The notes: generated from the sequence alone by a model not told the origin. 64,000 nt of DNA from Streptomyces sp. NBC_01451 (GCF_036227485.1 NZ_CP109479.1:3534001-3598000); one strand, 5' to 3'; positions 7,989-16,991 are shown, counted from the first letter of the stretch. Numbers and translations are program-made.

Positions 7989-9554
7989 ATGACAGATCAC
8001 GCACACGCCGCGACGGGTCCGGGACCCGGCTCCGGCCCGCGCCCCGACCCGGGCGCCGGGCCGCAGGATGCCGCACCCGCCGCGGCGACCCCGCCCACGA
8101 AGAAAGGGGAACCGCGCGCGCCCGAGCACGCGGACACAGGCGCACAAGCGGATACGGGTACTGGTACTGGTACTGGTACGGATTCAGGTGCGGGCGCGGG
8201 AGCGGGAGCGGGCGCACACGCGAGTTCCCTCACCTCCGAAGCATCGGACAGAGCCGCCACAGCCGACGAGCAGTTGCCGGCCAGGTTCCGGCGCGACCGC
8301 CGGCAGAAGATACTGGGCGGGGTGTGCGCGGGGCTCGGGCGGACGTGCGACATGGACCCGGTGATCTTCCGGATCACCCTCGCGGTGCTCTCCGCCACCG
8401 GCGGCATCGGCCTCATCTTCTACGGCTTCGCCTGGCTGTTCGTGCCGTACGACGACGATGAGGAGAACGAGGTCCGCAAGCTGCTCACCGGCCGCGTGGA
8501 CGGCCAGGCGCTGACGGCCGTGCTCTTCGCTCTGGTCGGCTGCGGTGTGTTCCTGACGATGCTGAAGAACGGCGGGGTCCTCTCCTTCGCCGTCATACTG
8601 TCCATCCTCCTCGCGGGCGCCGGCTACTGGTCGCGCAACCGCGGCGCCCCCGACCCCGACCCGCTGGCCGCCCAGGCCGTCGCCGACGCCCCACCGGAGG
8701 CCCAGGCGCCCCCCGTCCCCTCCGCCTACCCCTCCTGGTGGCGCGACCCCATCGTCAAGGACGGCACACACGTCGGCGGTACGGGCTATCTGTGGGGCCC
8801 CCACGACACCCGCGACCGGGACATCTCGGCGGCGGTCAACATCACCTACGGCAACTATGGCAACTACGGCGGACTCCATCCGGGCATACGGACCCCCTGG
8901 CCCGGCCGGCCGAAGCCACGCGGCCCGCGCTGGATCGGAGGCTGGATCCTCCTGCTCGCGCTCCTCGCCGGTTTCCTCGGGACAGCGGCGAAATGGGACG
9001 AGGAGGCACTCGCCACCAGTTTGCAGACCGGCCTGGCCTGCGCACTCACGGTGTTCGGCGTGGGCATCGCGGTCAGCGCGTTCCTCGGCCGAACCGGAGC
9101 GGGCTCGATCTTCCTGGCGATCGTCACGGCGGCGCTGCTGGCCGGCTCGGCCGCGTTGCCCAAGGACGTCAGCACCCACTGGGTGCGCACGGAATGGACG
9201 CCGACCGCGGTGGCAGAGGTTCTGCCGAGGTACGACCTCGGTACGGGCGTCGCCACACTGGACCTGACCGGGCTGCGCCTCACCAAGGGGCAGACGGTGA
9301 CGACGGCGGTCGAGGTGGGCGTGGGCCGGATCGAGGTGATCGTGCCGAAGGGCGTCACAGTGAAGGCGGACATCGAGGTGGGCGTAGGTGACATCCAGTT
9401 GCCCGGGGACGACAAACAGGACGTGGACGTGGCACCGGGCAAGCACAAGCAGGTCACTCTGTCGCCGACGAGCGGCGGCACCAGCACCGGCACGGTCGAC
9501 ATCGACCTCGGAGTCGGCCTGGGACAGGCGGAGGTGACCCGTGCTACGTCATGA
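7989..9554 (+). CDS. PspC-domain membrane protein with LiaF-like C-terminal domain
   Basis: A 521-residue protein from ATG 7989. The first 95 residues are disordered and contain a Thr/Gly-Ala/Gly repeat tract. A PspC domain follows (about 98-160: FRRDRRQKILGGVCAGLGR, then the helix FYGFAWLFVPYD), then several more membrane helices up to about residue 390. The C-terminal 120 residues are beta-rich with repeated VGVG(R/D)I motifs, resembling the C-terminal domain of LiaF/DUF2154-type stress regulators (similarity judged by eye). It is divergent from a PspC-domain kinase, so the three genes probably form one cell-envelope stress circuit. The downstream small membrane gene overlaps by 14 bases. 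Confidence 0.82.
   Translation: MTDHAHAATGPGPGSGPRPDPGAGPQDAAPAAATPPTKKGEPRAPEHADTGAQADTGTGTGTGTDSGAGAGAGAGAHASSLTSEASDRAATADEQLPARFRRDRRQKILGGVCAGLGRTCDMDPVIFRITLAVLSATGGIGLIFYGFAWLFVPYDDDEENEVRKLLTGRVDGQALTAVLFALVGCGVFLTMLKNGGVLSFAVILSILLAGAGYWSRNRGAPDPDPLAAQAVADAPPEAQAPPVPSAYPSWWRDPIVKDGTHVGGTGYLWGPHDTRDRDISAAVNITYGNYGNYGGLHPGIRTPWPGRPKPRGPRWIGGWILLLALLAGFLGTAAKWDEEALATSLQTGLACALTVFGVGIAVSAFLGRTGAGSIFLAIVTAALLAGSAALPKDVSTHWVRTEWTPTAVAEVLPRYDLGTGVATLDLTGLRLTKGQTVTTAVEVGVGRIEVIVPKGVTVKADIEVGVGDIQLPGDDKQDVDVAPGKHKQVTLSPTSGGTSTGTVDIDLGVGLGQAEVTRATS
8152..8215 (+). repeat. Low-complexity GGTACT and GGGAGC tandem repeats inside the PspC gene
   Basis: GGTACT is repeated about four times from 8157, followed by degenerate GCGGGA/GCGGGAGC repeats. 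They encode a Thr-Gly then Gly-Ala tract in the disordered N-terminal tail, a likely slippage-prone length-variable site. Confidence 0.7.
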
Positions 9555-9849
9555 GTTCCAGCCCGGAAAGCTGATCGCCGGCCTCTTCGTCACCATCGCC
9601 GGCGTCACCTACGTGGGCGACGCGGGCGACGCCTGGGAGACACCCTGGTTCGCGGTGATCCCCCTCCTGGTGTTCGGCCTGACCCTGGCAGGCGCGGTGG
9701 CCCTGATGACCGGGGCGATACGCCGCCGCACAAGGGCTCGCCGCGCGGCAGCACCCACCGACAGCACACCGGACGGAGCAGCGCGGAGGGCGAGCGGGGA
9801 GACGGCTGAGGCCGCAGGACCGTCAAGGCCACCGGAGATACCGAACTGA
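9541..9849 (+). CDS. Small membrane protein coupled to the PspC gene
   Basis: A 102-residue protein from GTG 9541, overlapping the end of the PspC-domain gene by 14 bases and so probably translated by coupling. Two hydrophobic helices (about residues 12-28 and 38-58: FAVIPLLVFGLTLAGAVALM) are followed by a basic RRRTRARR stop-transfer stretch and a disordered Ala/Pro-rich cytoplasmic tail. No characterised family is recognised. Position suggests an accessory of the envelope-stress group. Confidence 0.75.
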   Translation: MLRHEFQPGKLIAGLFVTIAGVTYVGDAGDAWETPWFAVIPLLVFGLTLAGAVALMTGAIRRRTRARRAAAPTDSTPDGAARRASGETAEAAGPSRPPEIPN

Positions 9850-9928
9850 CCGTCCCGGCGCCCGCTGACGACGTCCGCCGCGGACGCCCGTTGTCGTCAC
9901 GCTCGCGCGCACCGACCCCCAACCACCG

Positions 9929-10459
9929 CTACCGATAGTCCCCGGAACGCTGTCGCCGTCGGGCCCGCAGAGCGGCGTCCACGGAGAAGACGGACGCGCC
10001 GGCGAGGACCAGAGGGAGCCAGGCCATCAGGTAGGGGAGATCGTTGCCGTAGTAATAGGGATCGGAGGCCCAACTCACGGTCAGCCAGAGACTGAGCGAG
10101 ATCAGCGCACCGCCGACCGCCGCCAGCCGGGCCAGCAGCCCCAGCAGCGTCCCGATGCCGACGGCCAGTTCGCCGAAGGCGATGGCGTAGCCGAAGCCCG
10201 ACGGGTTCTTGAGGGCGAGGTCCACCAGGGCCGGGATCGCGGAGGAGTCACGGACCGTGCGCATCAGATCACCGACGGAACCTGATCCGGAGCTGGCGAA
10301 GAAGGAGCTGTCGGTGAGTTTGTCCAGGCCTGCGTAGATGAAGGTGACACCCAGGAAGACGCGCAGAGGCAGCAGGGCGTAACGAGTGGCGGTGTCCCGC
10401 CAGTCCCGATCGCCGTCGAGATAAGGAGAGTGCGTGTCCGTTCGAGCGCTGTGAGCCAT
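9929..10459 (-). CDS. DoxX-family membrane protein
   Basis: A 176-residue integral membrane protein from ATG 10459 (MAHSARTDTHS); an extension to 10657 is open but not coding-like. The pattern is that of DoxX/DUF4870-like proteins: LLPLRVFLGVTFIYAGLDKLTD at about residue 30, a second helix with GELAVGIGTLLGLLARLAA, and two C-terminal helices, ending in a basic tail (ARRRQRSGDYR). In mycobacteria DoxX works with superoxide dismutase and a thiosulfate sulfurtransferase, but no such partner is adjacent here, so the role is open. Confidence 0.82.
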   Translation of the reverse strand: MAHSARTDTHSPYLDGDRDWRDTATRYALLPLRVFLGVTFIYAGLDKLTDSSFFASSGSGSVGDLMRTVRDSSAIPALVDLALKNPSGFGYAIAFGELAVGIGTLLGLLARLAAVGGALISLSLWLTVSWASDPYYYGNDLPYLMAWLPLVLAGASVFSVDAALRARRRQRSGDYR

Positions 10460-10726
10460 CGGCCTTAGCCGCCTCTCGCCTGCCAACGTTGACCTCTCAA
10501 CAGACGATACGCACGACGACGTGACCTCGCTCACCTCCGGCACGGCATTTTTCCGCTTGCATCCGGGAAGCGGTGGTGGCCGGGCACGCCGGGAGGTCCT
10601 GGTGACCGCGCTGCCGCAGCCGTCGTACGACGGCAGGGGACGTGTCCGGCGCGGCAACGGCCTCAGGAGGGCACGGCGGGCAACGCGAACCCCACCGGCG
10701 GGTGCCGGCGCTCGGTGAGCGACCCC

Positions 10727-11977
10727 TCAGTCCGTCACATCGATCACGCAGCGGTTCGTCTCCAGGCCCGCCGCGGTCACCACCTGCACCTCGACCCGGC
10801 CGGGCTCCACGTCCGCCGGAACCGGCACCGTCAGTACCTCGTCGCGGGGGTTGCTGAAGCCGCCGGGTACCGGAACCAGGGGGACGTGGACATGGACCGG
10901 GCCGATGCGGACGACCATGCGGGACAGCCGGTCGGCGGTGCCCGCGCCCGGGGGCACGAAGCCGGCGCCGCGGATCTCGATGTCGTCGCCGGTGCGGATC
11001 GGGCCGTCCAGGTCGCCCGCCTCCCGGGACCGGACGACCGACAGGATGACCGGCCGACCGCCCTCCGAGTACTTGCCGGCCACATAGGTCGCCGCAGACA
11101 CCAGCACCACCACCGCCAGCCCCCACGGCAGGTCCGGCAGCTGATCCGGGCGCCGGGCCAGCCGTACGACCGCGAACAGGAGAGCGACCGTGCAGATCAT
11201 CACGTACTGGATGTCCGCGAAGGTGCCGCGGCCCGCGTCGTCCGTCAGGAGGTCGGCCGCGCGGGGGCGGTCCGCGCGTACCTTCTGCAGGCGCTGGCCG
11301 AGGACGCGCAGGCCGACCACCCTGCGCACGAGCACCGCGATGGCGCACACCACCGCGAGGACGGTCACGACGCCCGCGCCCCGGGCGAGGTCGAGGCCGG
11401 CGATCAGCGCGTCGCGCTCCTCGTGGCCGGAGGCGGCAGCCAGCCGGCCCACCAGCACGAGCACGGCGTACGCCAGGAAAAGCACCCAGCTCGCCGCCAC
11501 CACACGGGAGGTCGACAGGCGGTTGTCCTCACCGATCAGGGGCGCCAGCGCCCCGCCCCGCGCCCGGTGGAACCAGGACGCGGCGGTCAGCGCGCCGCCG
11601 ACCAGCACGGCGGCCACCAGTCCGGCCGTCCGGGCGGCGGTCCAGCCCGCCCCGATCGCGGTGAGCGCCTGGACGAGCAGCAGGACGCAGATGAGCGCCC
11701 ACACGGTGAACGCCGTGCGGCGCCACAGCCGGGCGAGCCACACCTCGCCCTCGGCCCGGCCGCGCTCGGCGACGATCGCCGCGGACTGGGTCAGCTCGTC
11801 CGAGACCCACTGGCGGGAGGCCGAGGCCGAGTGGGCCACCGCGGCCGGCAGCCCCTGCCCGGCCGCGAACCCGTCCCGCATGAGCAGGAACTCGGCGACC
11901 GCGCGCCGGTGTCCCGCGCGCGCCCCGTGCGGGCAGTCCCCGCAGGTGCAGCCGCCCCCGTGTTCCCCGGGCAGCAC
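10727..11977 (-). CDS. Multi-pass membrane protein with C-terminal beta domain, function unknown
   Basis: A 416-residue protein from GTG 11977; AGGAGG at 11989-11994 sits 11 bases upstream. The frame is open to 12097, but that extension lacks coding character. The N-terminal cytoplasmic segment has a CxCxxC motif (GGGCTCGDCPHG), which could bind metal. Six or more hydrophobic helices follow between about residues 75 and 290, then a soluble C-terminal domain of about 110 residues (GDDIEIRGAGFVPPG...VEVQVVTAAGLETNRC), which has an IPT/TIG-like immunoglobulin look. I recognise no named family. It is divergent from the DUF4429-like gene at 12259. Confidence 0.75.
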   Translation of the reverse strand: MLPGEHGGGCTCGDCPHGARAGHRRAVAEFLLMRDGFAAGQGLPAAVAHSASASRQWVSDELTQSAAIVAERGRAEGEVWLARLWRRTAFTVWALICVLLLVQALTAIGAGWTAARTAGLVAAVLVGGALTAASWFHRARGGALAPLIGEDNRLSTSRVVAASWVLFLAYAVLVLVGRLAAASGHEERDALIAGLDLARGAGVVTVLAVVCAIAVLVRRVVGLRVLGQRLQKVRADRPRAADLLTDDAGRGTFADIQYVMICTVALLFAVVRLARRPDQLPDLPWGLAVVVLVSAATYVAGKYSEGGRPVILSVVRSREAGDLDGPIRTGDDIEIRGAGFVPPGAGTADRLSRMVVRIGPVHVHVPLVPVPGGFSNPRDEVLTVPVPADVEPGRVEVQVVTAAGLETNRCVIDVTD

Positions 11978-12258
11978 ACCTTGTCTCGCCTCCTGCAACG
12001 CCACGCCCGCCGCCCGCCTTCCCCGCACCCGACACGACACATCACGAACCAGGACATCAACACACCGGAGGATCCGCCGGAACAAACCGGCACACACCCG
12101 GACTTCTGGAGCCCGAAACCTGGCTCGCGCAACTCCCCCACGACGAGAGCGAATTGTGCCCTACCTAACACCCGTCGTGTGCGGCAGGTCCGCCCCGGCA
12201 GCGGAAAAGGCGAGTGAAACCACGACCCCCGTGTTGACCCGGCTGCGAGAATTCGCGT

Positions 12259-13140
12259 ATGGCCGAGATCATCCAGCGCGACGGAACCTGGGCCTTCGAC
12301 GGCAGCACGGTCAGGATCACGCCGGGGCTCCACCGTTCCGTGCCACTGTTCCGGCAGACGTACGGCGAGGTCGCCGTGCCCCTGGAGGCCGTCTCGGGCA
12401 TCGTCTACGAACCCGACCGCAAGCGTGGCCGGCTGCGGCTGCGGCTCCGCGAGGGTGCCGACCCGCTGCTCCAGGCGACCGGCGGACGGCTGCCGGAGGC
12501 CGCGGACCCGTACCGGCTGATCGTGGACATCGACCGGTCCGGAGTCGCCGAGTACGTCGCCGAGGAGATCCGGCACGCCCTGCTCCTCGACCAGGTGCCC
12601 GAGGAACCGGCCAAGGCGTATCTGCTCCCGGGACCGCCCGTGCCGGTGTCGGTGCGGTCCAGCGACGGACTGGTGTCGTTCGACGGTACGCAGGTCCGCA
12701 TCGACTGGGCCGACACCTCGGACCGGGTCAAGCGGGCCACCGGGCCCCGCATCATCTCCACCCACGATCTCGTCCAGGTCGACTGGCTGCCCAACTCCGG
12801 CTACGAGGACGGCTTCATGCGCTTCGTGACCCGCGGGACGGTGTTCTCCAAGCTGCCGCCCGAGAAGGACCCGTACGCCCTCGACCTGTGGGGCAGCACC
12901 CGCCGCGACCTGCTAACGGCACTCGTGGCGACCGCGGTGACCGCCCGCCTGCCACACCCCTCCACCCGAGCGGTCGACTACGTGGTGCGGCCCCGGCCCA
13001 TGCCCGCCGTCCCGCCCCAGTCCGACCATCACGACGTACTCCTGCGCAGGCTCCGGGAGTTGGGCGAGCTGCACCGCGAGGGTGTGCTCACGGACGAGGA
13101 GTTCGCGACCACCAAGGCCGCCGTCCTACGCGGCTTCTGA
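12259..13140 (+). CDS. DUF4429-like protein with C-terminal SHOCT motif
   Basis: A 293-residue soluble protein. Two related halves (about residues 1-115 and 125-225) each begin with the pattern G-x-(W/V)-x-FDG-(S/T)-x-VRI, typical of DUF4429 repeats. The C-terminus (LLRRLRELGELHREGVLTDEEFATTKA, about residues 262-290) is a SHOCT motif, a short oligomerisation or membrane-proximal module common in actinobacteria. Function is unknown. The halves may be PH-like folds (inference from DUF4429 annotations). The start ATG 12259 follows a 280-base gap shared with the divergent membrane gene. Confidence 0.82.
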   Translation: MAEIIQRDGTWAFDGSTVRITPGLHRSVPLFRQTYGEVAVPLEAVSGIVYEPDRKRGRLRLRLREGADPLLQATGGRLPEAADPYRLIVDIDRSGVAEYVAEEIRHALLLDQVPEEPAKAYLLPGPPVPVSVRSSDGLVSFDGTQVRIDWADTSDRVKRATGPRIISTHDLVQVDWLPNSGYEDGFMRFVTRGTVFSKLPPEKDPYALDLWGSTRRDLLTALVATAVTARLPHPSTRAVDYVVRPRPMPAVPPQSDHHDVLLRRLRELGELHREGVLTDEEFATTKAAVLRGF

Positions 13141-13208
13141 CCCACTCGGGGTCTCCGGTGCGACAGGGGTTTCCGGCGCACCCGGGGTTTCCGGTTCCCC
13201 CAGGGCCG

Positions 13209-14003
13209 CTAGCTCAGCAGGTCCGGCTCGCTCCTGCTGATGTCCCGCCACAGGGGCTGGTAGTTGATCCACGCGACGAGGTCGCCGCCGAGCTGTTCCC
13301 GGGTCGAGACCGCCTGCTTGTGGTCGATCAGGATGGGCCGGCCCGCCGCCCGTGCCGTCAGCTGGACCTGACTCGACCGTTCCATCGACAGGAACCACCA
13401 GGCCGCCGCGTCCACCGAGTCGCCCACCGTGAGCAGCCCGTGGTTGCGCAGCACGAGGGCCTTGCGGGAGCCCAGCGCGGACGCGATCCGACGCCCCTCG
13501 TCGGCGTCCACGGCGACGCCCGTGTAGGCGTCGTACAGCGCGTGGTCCTCGTAGAAGGCGCAGCTCTCCTGGGTGATCGGGTCGAGGAGGTCGCCGAGGG
13601 CGGACAGGGCACGGCCGTGCACCGAGTGGCAGTGGGCCACGGCGACGACGTCCGGGCGGGCGGCGTGCACCTGGGCGTGCACGGTGAAGGCTGCCTGGTT
13701 GATGTGATAGCGGCCCTCGATGACCTGGCCGTCCTGGTTGGCCATGACGAGGTCGCTCACCGTGACCTGTTTGAAGGGGATCCCGAACGGGTTCACCCAG
13801 AAACAGTTGCTGTACTCGGGGTCGCGTGCCGTGATGTGCCCCGAGACACCGTCCTCGAAGCCGAACCGTCCGAACAGTCTGATCGCTCCGGCCAGCCGTT
13901 CCTTGCGGTGCCTGCGCTCGTCGTCGAGCGACTCGTACATCGGGGGCATCGCGAACTGCAGCTGGTCGGTGGGCAACGGCAGGGGCGGAGTGGGCCCGTG
14001 CAT
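13209..14003 (-). CDS. Class II aldolase/adducin family protein
   Basis: A 264-residue protein from ATG 14003, with GGAGG 4 bases upstream. The family includes L-fuculose- and L-ribulose-phosphate aldolases and aldolase-like enzymes that use a bound divalent metal. The metal ligands are visible as HCHSVHGRA (two His around residue 134) and LRNHGLLTVG (His near residue 195); the GHITARDPE motif near residue 51 is the usual substrate-side block. The substrate cannot be told from sequence, and there is no sugar pathway next to it. It is convergent with the DUF4429-like gene. Confidence 0.88.
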   Translation of the reverse strand: MHGPTPPLPLPTDQLQFAMPPMYESLDDERRHRKERLAGAIRLFGRFGFEDGVSGHITARDPEYSNCFWVNPFGIPFKQVTVSDLVMANQDGQVIEGRYHINQAAFTVHAQVHAARPDVVAVAHCHSVHGRALSALGDLLDPITQESCAFYEDHALYDAYTGVAVDADEGRRIASALGSRKALVLRNHGLLTVGDSVDAAAWWFLSMERSSQVQLTARAAGRPILIDHKQAVSTREQLGGDLVAWINYQPLWRDISRSEPDLLS

Positions 14004-14199
14004 AGGTCCTCCAGCACTGGGTTCCTTTACGGAGCGGAAGTTACCGTCGGTCCGCACAGGAGAACAGGGATGTTTACGAAGAGATGAAACAGATACCTGA
14101 GCCAGGACCCGGGACACCGACGAGACGCCGGCGAGGGGGAGCCAGGCGGCGGCGAATACACGTCACAGGATGTCGGGTATCCGCGTCAGACTCGGTTCC

Positions 14200-14667
14200 A
14201 TGAAATGGGCAGTATTCACCACCGCGGCACCCGACCTGGCCACAATCGTCGAAGAGCGTTTCCGCGCCTTCACGCACCACACCCTCGCCACCCTCCGCAA
14301 GGACGGCTCCCCGCGTACCTCGGGCCTCGAAGTCCGCTTCCTGAACGGCGAGTTGTGGCTGGCCATGATGCCGGACTCGCTGAAGGCGCTGGACCTGCGC
14401 CGCGACCCCCGCTTCGCCCTCCAGGCGAACCAGGGCCCGGGTACGGACATGGGTGGCGGCGATGTGCGGATCAGCGGCCGGGCGTACGAGACCGAGGATC
14501 CGGCCGCCAGGGCCGGGTACGTGGAAGAGGTGGAACCGCCGGAGCCGTTCCACCTCTTCCGTACCGAGCTGACGGAGGTCGTGCGGACGTACGTCGAGGA
14601 CGAGAAGTACCTGGTCGTACAGGTCTGGCAGCCCGGAGAGCCGGTACGGACCCTCAGACGGACATGA
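14200..14667 (+). CDS. Pyridoxamine 5'-phosphate oxidase-fold (split-barrel) protein
   Basis: A protein of 155 residues if it starts at ATG 14200 (MKWAVFTTAAPDLA); ATG 14170 would add ten residues and neither has a good ribosome-binding site. The pattern HTLATLRKDGSPRTSGLEVRFLNGELWLAMMPDSLKALDLRRDPRFAL is typical of PNPOx-like proteins that bind FMN or F420 in actinobacteria. The C-terminal half carries FHLFRTELTEVV, a segment common in this group. Substrate is unknown. It is convergent with guaA, with only 18 bases between the stops. Confidence 0.83.
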   Translation: MKWAVFTTAAPDLATIVEERFRAFTHHTLATLRKDGSPRTSGLEVRFLNGELWLAMMPDSLKALDLRRDPRFALQANQGPGTDMGGGDVRISGRAYETEDPAARAGYVEEVEPPEPFHLFRTELTEVVRTYVEDEKYLVVQVWQPGEPVRTLRRT

Positions 14668-14685
14668 CCTGCACGGCCCGCGGGA

Positions 14686-16257
14686 CTACTCCCACTCGAT
14701 GGTGCCTGGCGGCTTGCTCGTCACGTCGAGGACGACACGGTTGACGTCCGCGACCTCGTTGGTGATGCGCGTGGAGATCTTCGCCAGGACCTCGTACGGG
14801 AGGCGGGACCAGTCGGCGGTCATCGCGTCCTCGGAGGAGACCGGGCGCAGGACGATCGGGTGGCCGTACGTACGGCCGTCGCCCTGGACGCCGACGCTGC
14901 GCACGTCCGCGAGGAGGACCACCGGGCACTGCCAGATGTCGCGGTCGAGGCCGGCGGCCGTCAGTTCCTCGCGGGCGATGGCGTCGGCGTCGCGGAGGAG
15001 GTCGAGGCGCTCCTTGGTGACCTCGCCGACGATCCGGATGCCGAGGCCGGGGCCGGGGAAGGGCTGGCGCTGGACGATCTCCTCCGGCAGGCCCAGTTCC
15101 TGGCCGACCATCCGGACCTCGTCCTTGAAGAGCCGGCGCAGCGGCTCGATCAGCTCGAACTCGAGGTCCTCGGGCAGTCCGCCCACGTTGTGGTGGGACT
15201 TGATGTTGGCGGTGCCGGTACCGCCACCGGACTCGACCACGTCCGGGTAGAGGGTGCCCTGCACCAGGAAGGCGACCTCGGGACCCTCGTCCGCGATGAT
15301 CTCGGCCTGCGCCTGTTCGAAGACGCGGATGAACTCGCGCCCGATGATCTTCCGCTTCTCCTCGGGGTCGGAGACCCCGGCGAGCGCGTTCAGGAAGCGC
15401 TCCTCGGCGTCGACGACCTTCAGCGTGACGCCGGTCGAGGCGACGAAGTCCTTCTCGACCTGCTCGGTCTCGCCCTTGCGCATCAGGCCGTGGTCGACGT
15501 ACACGCAGGTCAGCTGGGAGCCGATGGCCTTCTGTACGAGGGCCGCGGCGACCGCCGAGTCCACGCCGCCGGAGAGGCCGCAGACGGCGCGCTTGTCGCC
15601 GACCTGCTCGCGGATGAGCGCCACCTGCTCTTCGATGACGTTGCCGGTGGTCCAGGACGGGGTCAGGCCCGCACCCCGGTAGAGGAAGTGTTCGAGGACC
15701 TGCTGGCCGTGCGTGGAGTGCATGACCTCGGGGTGGTACTGGACCCCGTACAGCTTCTTCTCGTCGTTCTCGAAGGCGGCGACCGGTACGACGTCCGTGG
15801 ACGCGGTGACCGAGAAGCCCTCGGGGGCGGCGGAGCAGGCGTCGCCGTGGGACATCCACACCGACTGGCCGGCCGGGGTGCCCTCGAAGAGGGTGGACGA
15901 CGGCTTGGTGACGGCGAGCTGCGTACGGCCGTACTCGCGGGCTCCGGTGTTGTCGACCGTGCCGCCGAGGGTGGTCGCCATCAGCTGGAAGCCGTAGCAC
16001 ATGCCGAAGACGGGGACGCCCGCCTCGAAGAGGGCGCGGTCGACGGTCGGGGCGCCCTCCGCGTACACGGACGAAGGGCCGCCCGAGAGGATGATCGCCG
16101 CCGGGTTCATGGCGAGCATCTCCTCGACCGGCATGGTGCTCGGCACGATCTCGCTGTAGACCCGGGCCTCGCGGACTCGGCGGGCGATGAGCTGGGCGTA
16201 CTGCGCACCGAAGTCGACGACCAGGACGGTGTCGGGGGCGGGGGTCGCTGCTGACAC
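14686..16257 (-). CDS. guaA: GMP synthase (glutamine-hydrolysing)
   Basis: Converts XMP, ATP and glutamine to GMP, the last step of guanylate synthesis; the full length of 523 residues fits the family. The class I amidotransferase domain has the nucleophile Cys87 in GMCYGFQLM. The ATP pyrophosphatase domain has the PP-loop [10 protein letters not shown] near residue 230, and the C-terminal dimerisation domain ends with KPPGTIEWE. The start is GTG 16257 with GGAAGG upstream. The other guanylate genes, guaB and guaB3, lie 26 kb away in the same window. Confidence 0.98.
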   Translation of the reverse strand: MSAATPAPDTVLVVDFGAQYAQLIARRVREARVYSEIVPSTMPVEEMLAMNPAAIILSGGPSSVYAEGAPTVDRALFEAGVPVFGMCYGFQLMATTLGGTVDNTGAREYGRTQLAVTKPSSTLFEGTPAGQSVWMSHGDACSAAPEGFSVTASTDVVPVAAFENDEKKLYGVQYHPEVMHSTHGQQVLEHFLYRGAGLTPSWTTGNVIEEQVALIREQVGDKRAVCGLSGGVDSAVAAALVQKAIGSQLTCVYVDHGLMRKGETEQVEKDFVASTGVTLKVVDAEERFLNALAGVSDPEEKRKIIGREFIRVFEQAQAEIIADEGPEVAFLVQGTLYPDVVESGGGTGTANIKSHHNVGGLPEDLEFELIEPLRRLFKDEVRMVGQELGLPEEIVQRQPFPGPGLGIRIVGEVTKERLDLLRDADAIAREELTAAGLDRDIWQCPVVLLADVRSVGVQGDGRTYGHPIVLRPVSSEDAMTADWSRLPYEVLAKISTRITNEVADVNRVVLDVTSKPPGTIEWE

Positions 16258-16333
16258 GGGGGCCTTCCGGCGGTTGGGCGGGGGTCTGTGCGGGCGATTC
16301 TACCGGGGTGGTCGTCGGACACCGCGCCGTCTA

Positions 16334-16405
16334 CTGGGGGCTGCCGCCCCCAGACCCCCGCTTCGGCCTGAACGGCCTCGCCCTCAGGCGCCGGACGGGC
16401 TGAAA
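16334..16405. repeat. Streptomyces-type interspersed intergenic repeat
   Basis: The stretch begins with the small hairpin GGGGGCTGCCGCCCCC and continues with CAGACCCCCGCTTCGGCC and CGCCGGACGGGCTGAAAT. I recognise this block as one that recurs in intergenic regions across Streptomyces genomes. The recognition is from memory; copy number in this genome cannot be seen here. Confidence 0.55.
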
Positions 16406-16502
16406 TTGCCTGGACCGGCACTGAACGGCGGCCGCCGGCGAAAGGCCGCCACTCGGGCACAGCCACCACCCCGCAGAAGCTGGCACCCCCGGAAACCGCG
16501 TC

Positions 16503-16530
16503 TTGGAAAGGCTCCCGCCCCCGTGCATAC
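16503..16530 (+). promoter_or_regulatory. Candidate promoter for the chorismate mutase leader
   Basis: TTGGAA (16503-16508) and CATACT (16525-16530) are separated by 16 bases. The predicted transcription start falls at or next to the ATG of the 23-codon leader peptide at 16538, which would make the leader message effectively leaderless. Confidence 0.5.
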
Positions 16531-16537
16531 TTGCCCC

Positions 16538-16609
16538 ATGCTCACGCACCCGACCTTCCTCTTTACCTATGGCAACCGGCCCACCGGCTGCCATGGTCGT
16601 GCTGCTTGA
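16538..16609 (+). CDS. Candidate Phe/Tyr leader peptide (attenuator) of chorismate mutase
   Basis: A 23-codon open frame starting ATG 16538. Its N-terminal half reads THPTFLFTY, so two Phe and one Tyr codon fall within five codons. A hairpin follows inside and after the coding part (GGCA..CCGG with CCGG..TGCC, 16571-16592), then the 13-bp hairpin at 16632-16662. This is the classic layout of a ribosome-mediated attenuator, and the downstream gene makes prephenate, the shared precursor of Phe and Tyr. No Shine-Dalgarno is visible. The role is inferred from arrangement, not from a family match. Confidence 0.65.
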   Translation: MLTHPTFLFTYGNRPTGCHGRAA

Positions 16610-16631
16610 GCAACTGACAAGCGACTTCCCA

Positions 16632-16662
16632 GGCGCCCCGGGCCGACAAGGCCCGGGGCGCC
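16632..16662 (+). terminator. Attenuator terminator hairpin upstream of chorismate mutase
   Basis: A perfect 13-bp stem, GGCGCCCCGGGCC (16632-16644) with GGCCCGGGGCGCC (16650-16662) around the loop GACAA. It lies between the leader peptide and the chorismate mutase ATG at 16722. There is no long T run, which is usual for Streptomyces terminators. Confidence 0.7.
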
Positions 16663-16721
16663 TGCCGTTTCCGGGTCCTGCCGATCCGGGGCACACCGCC
16701 CCGTCCGACAAGGAGCCCCGC

Positions 16722-16991
16722 ATGACCACCACCGACGCCACCCCCGACGCGACCCAGATGATCGCCGGCGCACGTGAACGCATCGACGCCCTCGACGACC
16801 GGATCATCGGTCTCGTCCAGGAGCGGATGGCCGTGTCCGCCGTGGTCCAGGAGACGCGTATCGCCTCCGGCGGGCGGCGCGTGAACCTGTCCCGCGAGCT
16901 GGAGGTCCTCAGCCACTACCGGGAGGCGCTCGGCAGGCCCGGCACCTCCCTCGCGATGACGTTGCTGGAGCTGTGCCGGGGGCGGATCTGA
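16722..16991 (+). CDS. Chorismate mutase (AroQ class)
   Basis: A monofunctional AroQ-type chorismate mutase of 89 residues, converting chorismate to prephenate for Phe and Tyr synthesis. The start is ATG 16722 with AAGGAG 6 bases upstream. The all-helical AroQ pattern is visible: IDALDDRIIGLVQERMAVSAVV (helix 1 with the conserved Arg and Asp), a turn with RIASGGRRVNLSREL, and a C-terminal helix. The Ser/Thr-rich first 12 residues are probably disordered. A Phe/Tyr-rich leader peptide and a strong hairpin precede it, suggesting attenuation by aminoacyl-tRNA supply. Confidence 0.9.
   Translation: MTTTDATPDATQMIAGARERIDALDDRIIGLVQERMAVSAVVQETRIASGGRRVNLSRELEVLSHYREALGRPGTSLAMTLLELCRGRI

Noticed and set aside
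13200..13230. GGGCCGCTAGCTCAGCAGG looks like the 5' end of a tRNA
   Set aside because: There is no anticodon arm, T-loop (GGTTCGA) or acceptor complement within 70-90 bases. The match falls on the aldolase stop codon region.
11190..14087. A 965-codon open frame on the plus strand
   Set aside because: It crosses a membrane-protein gene and the aldolase gene antisense and the DUF4429 gene out of frame. Its sequence is Arg/Thr/Ser-rich with no family resemblance.
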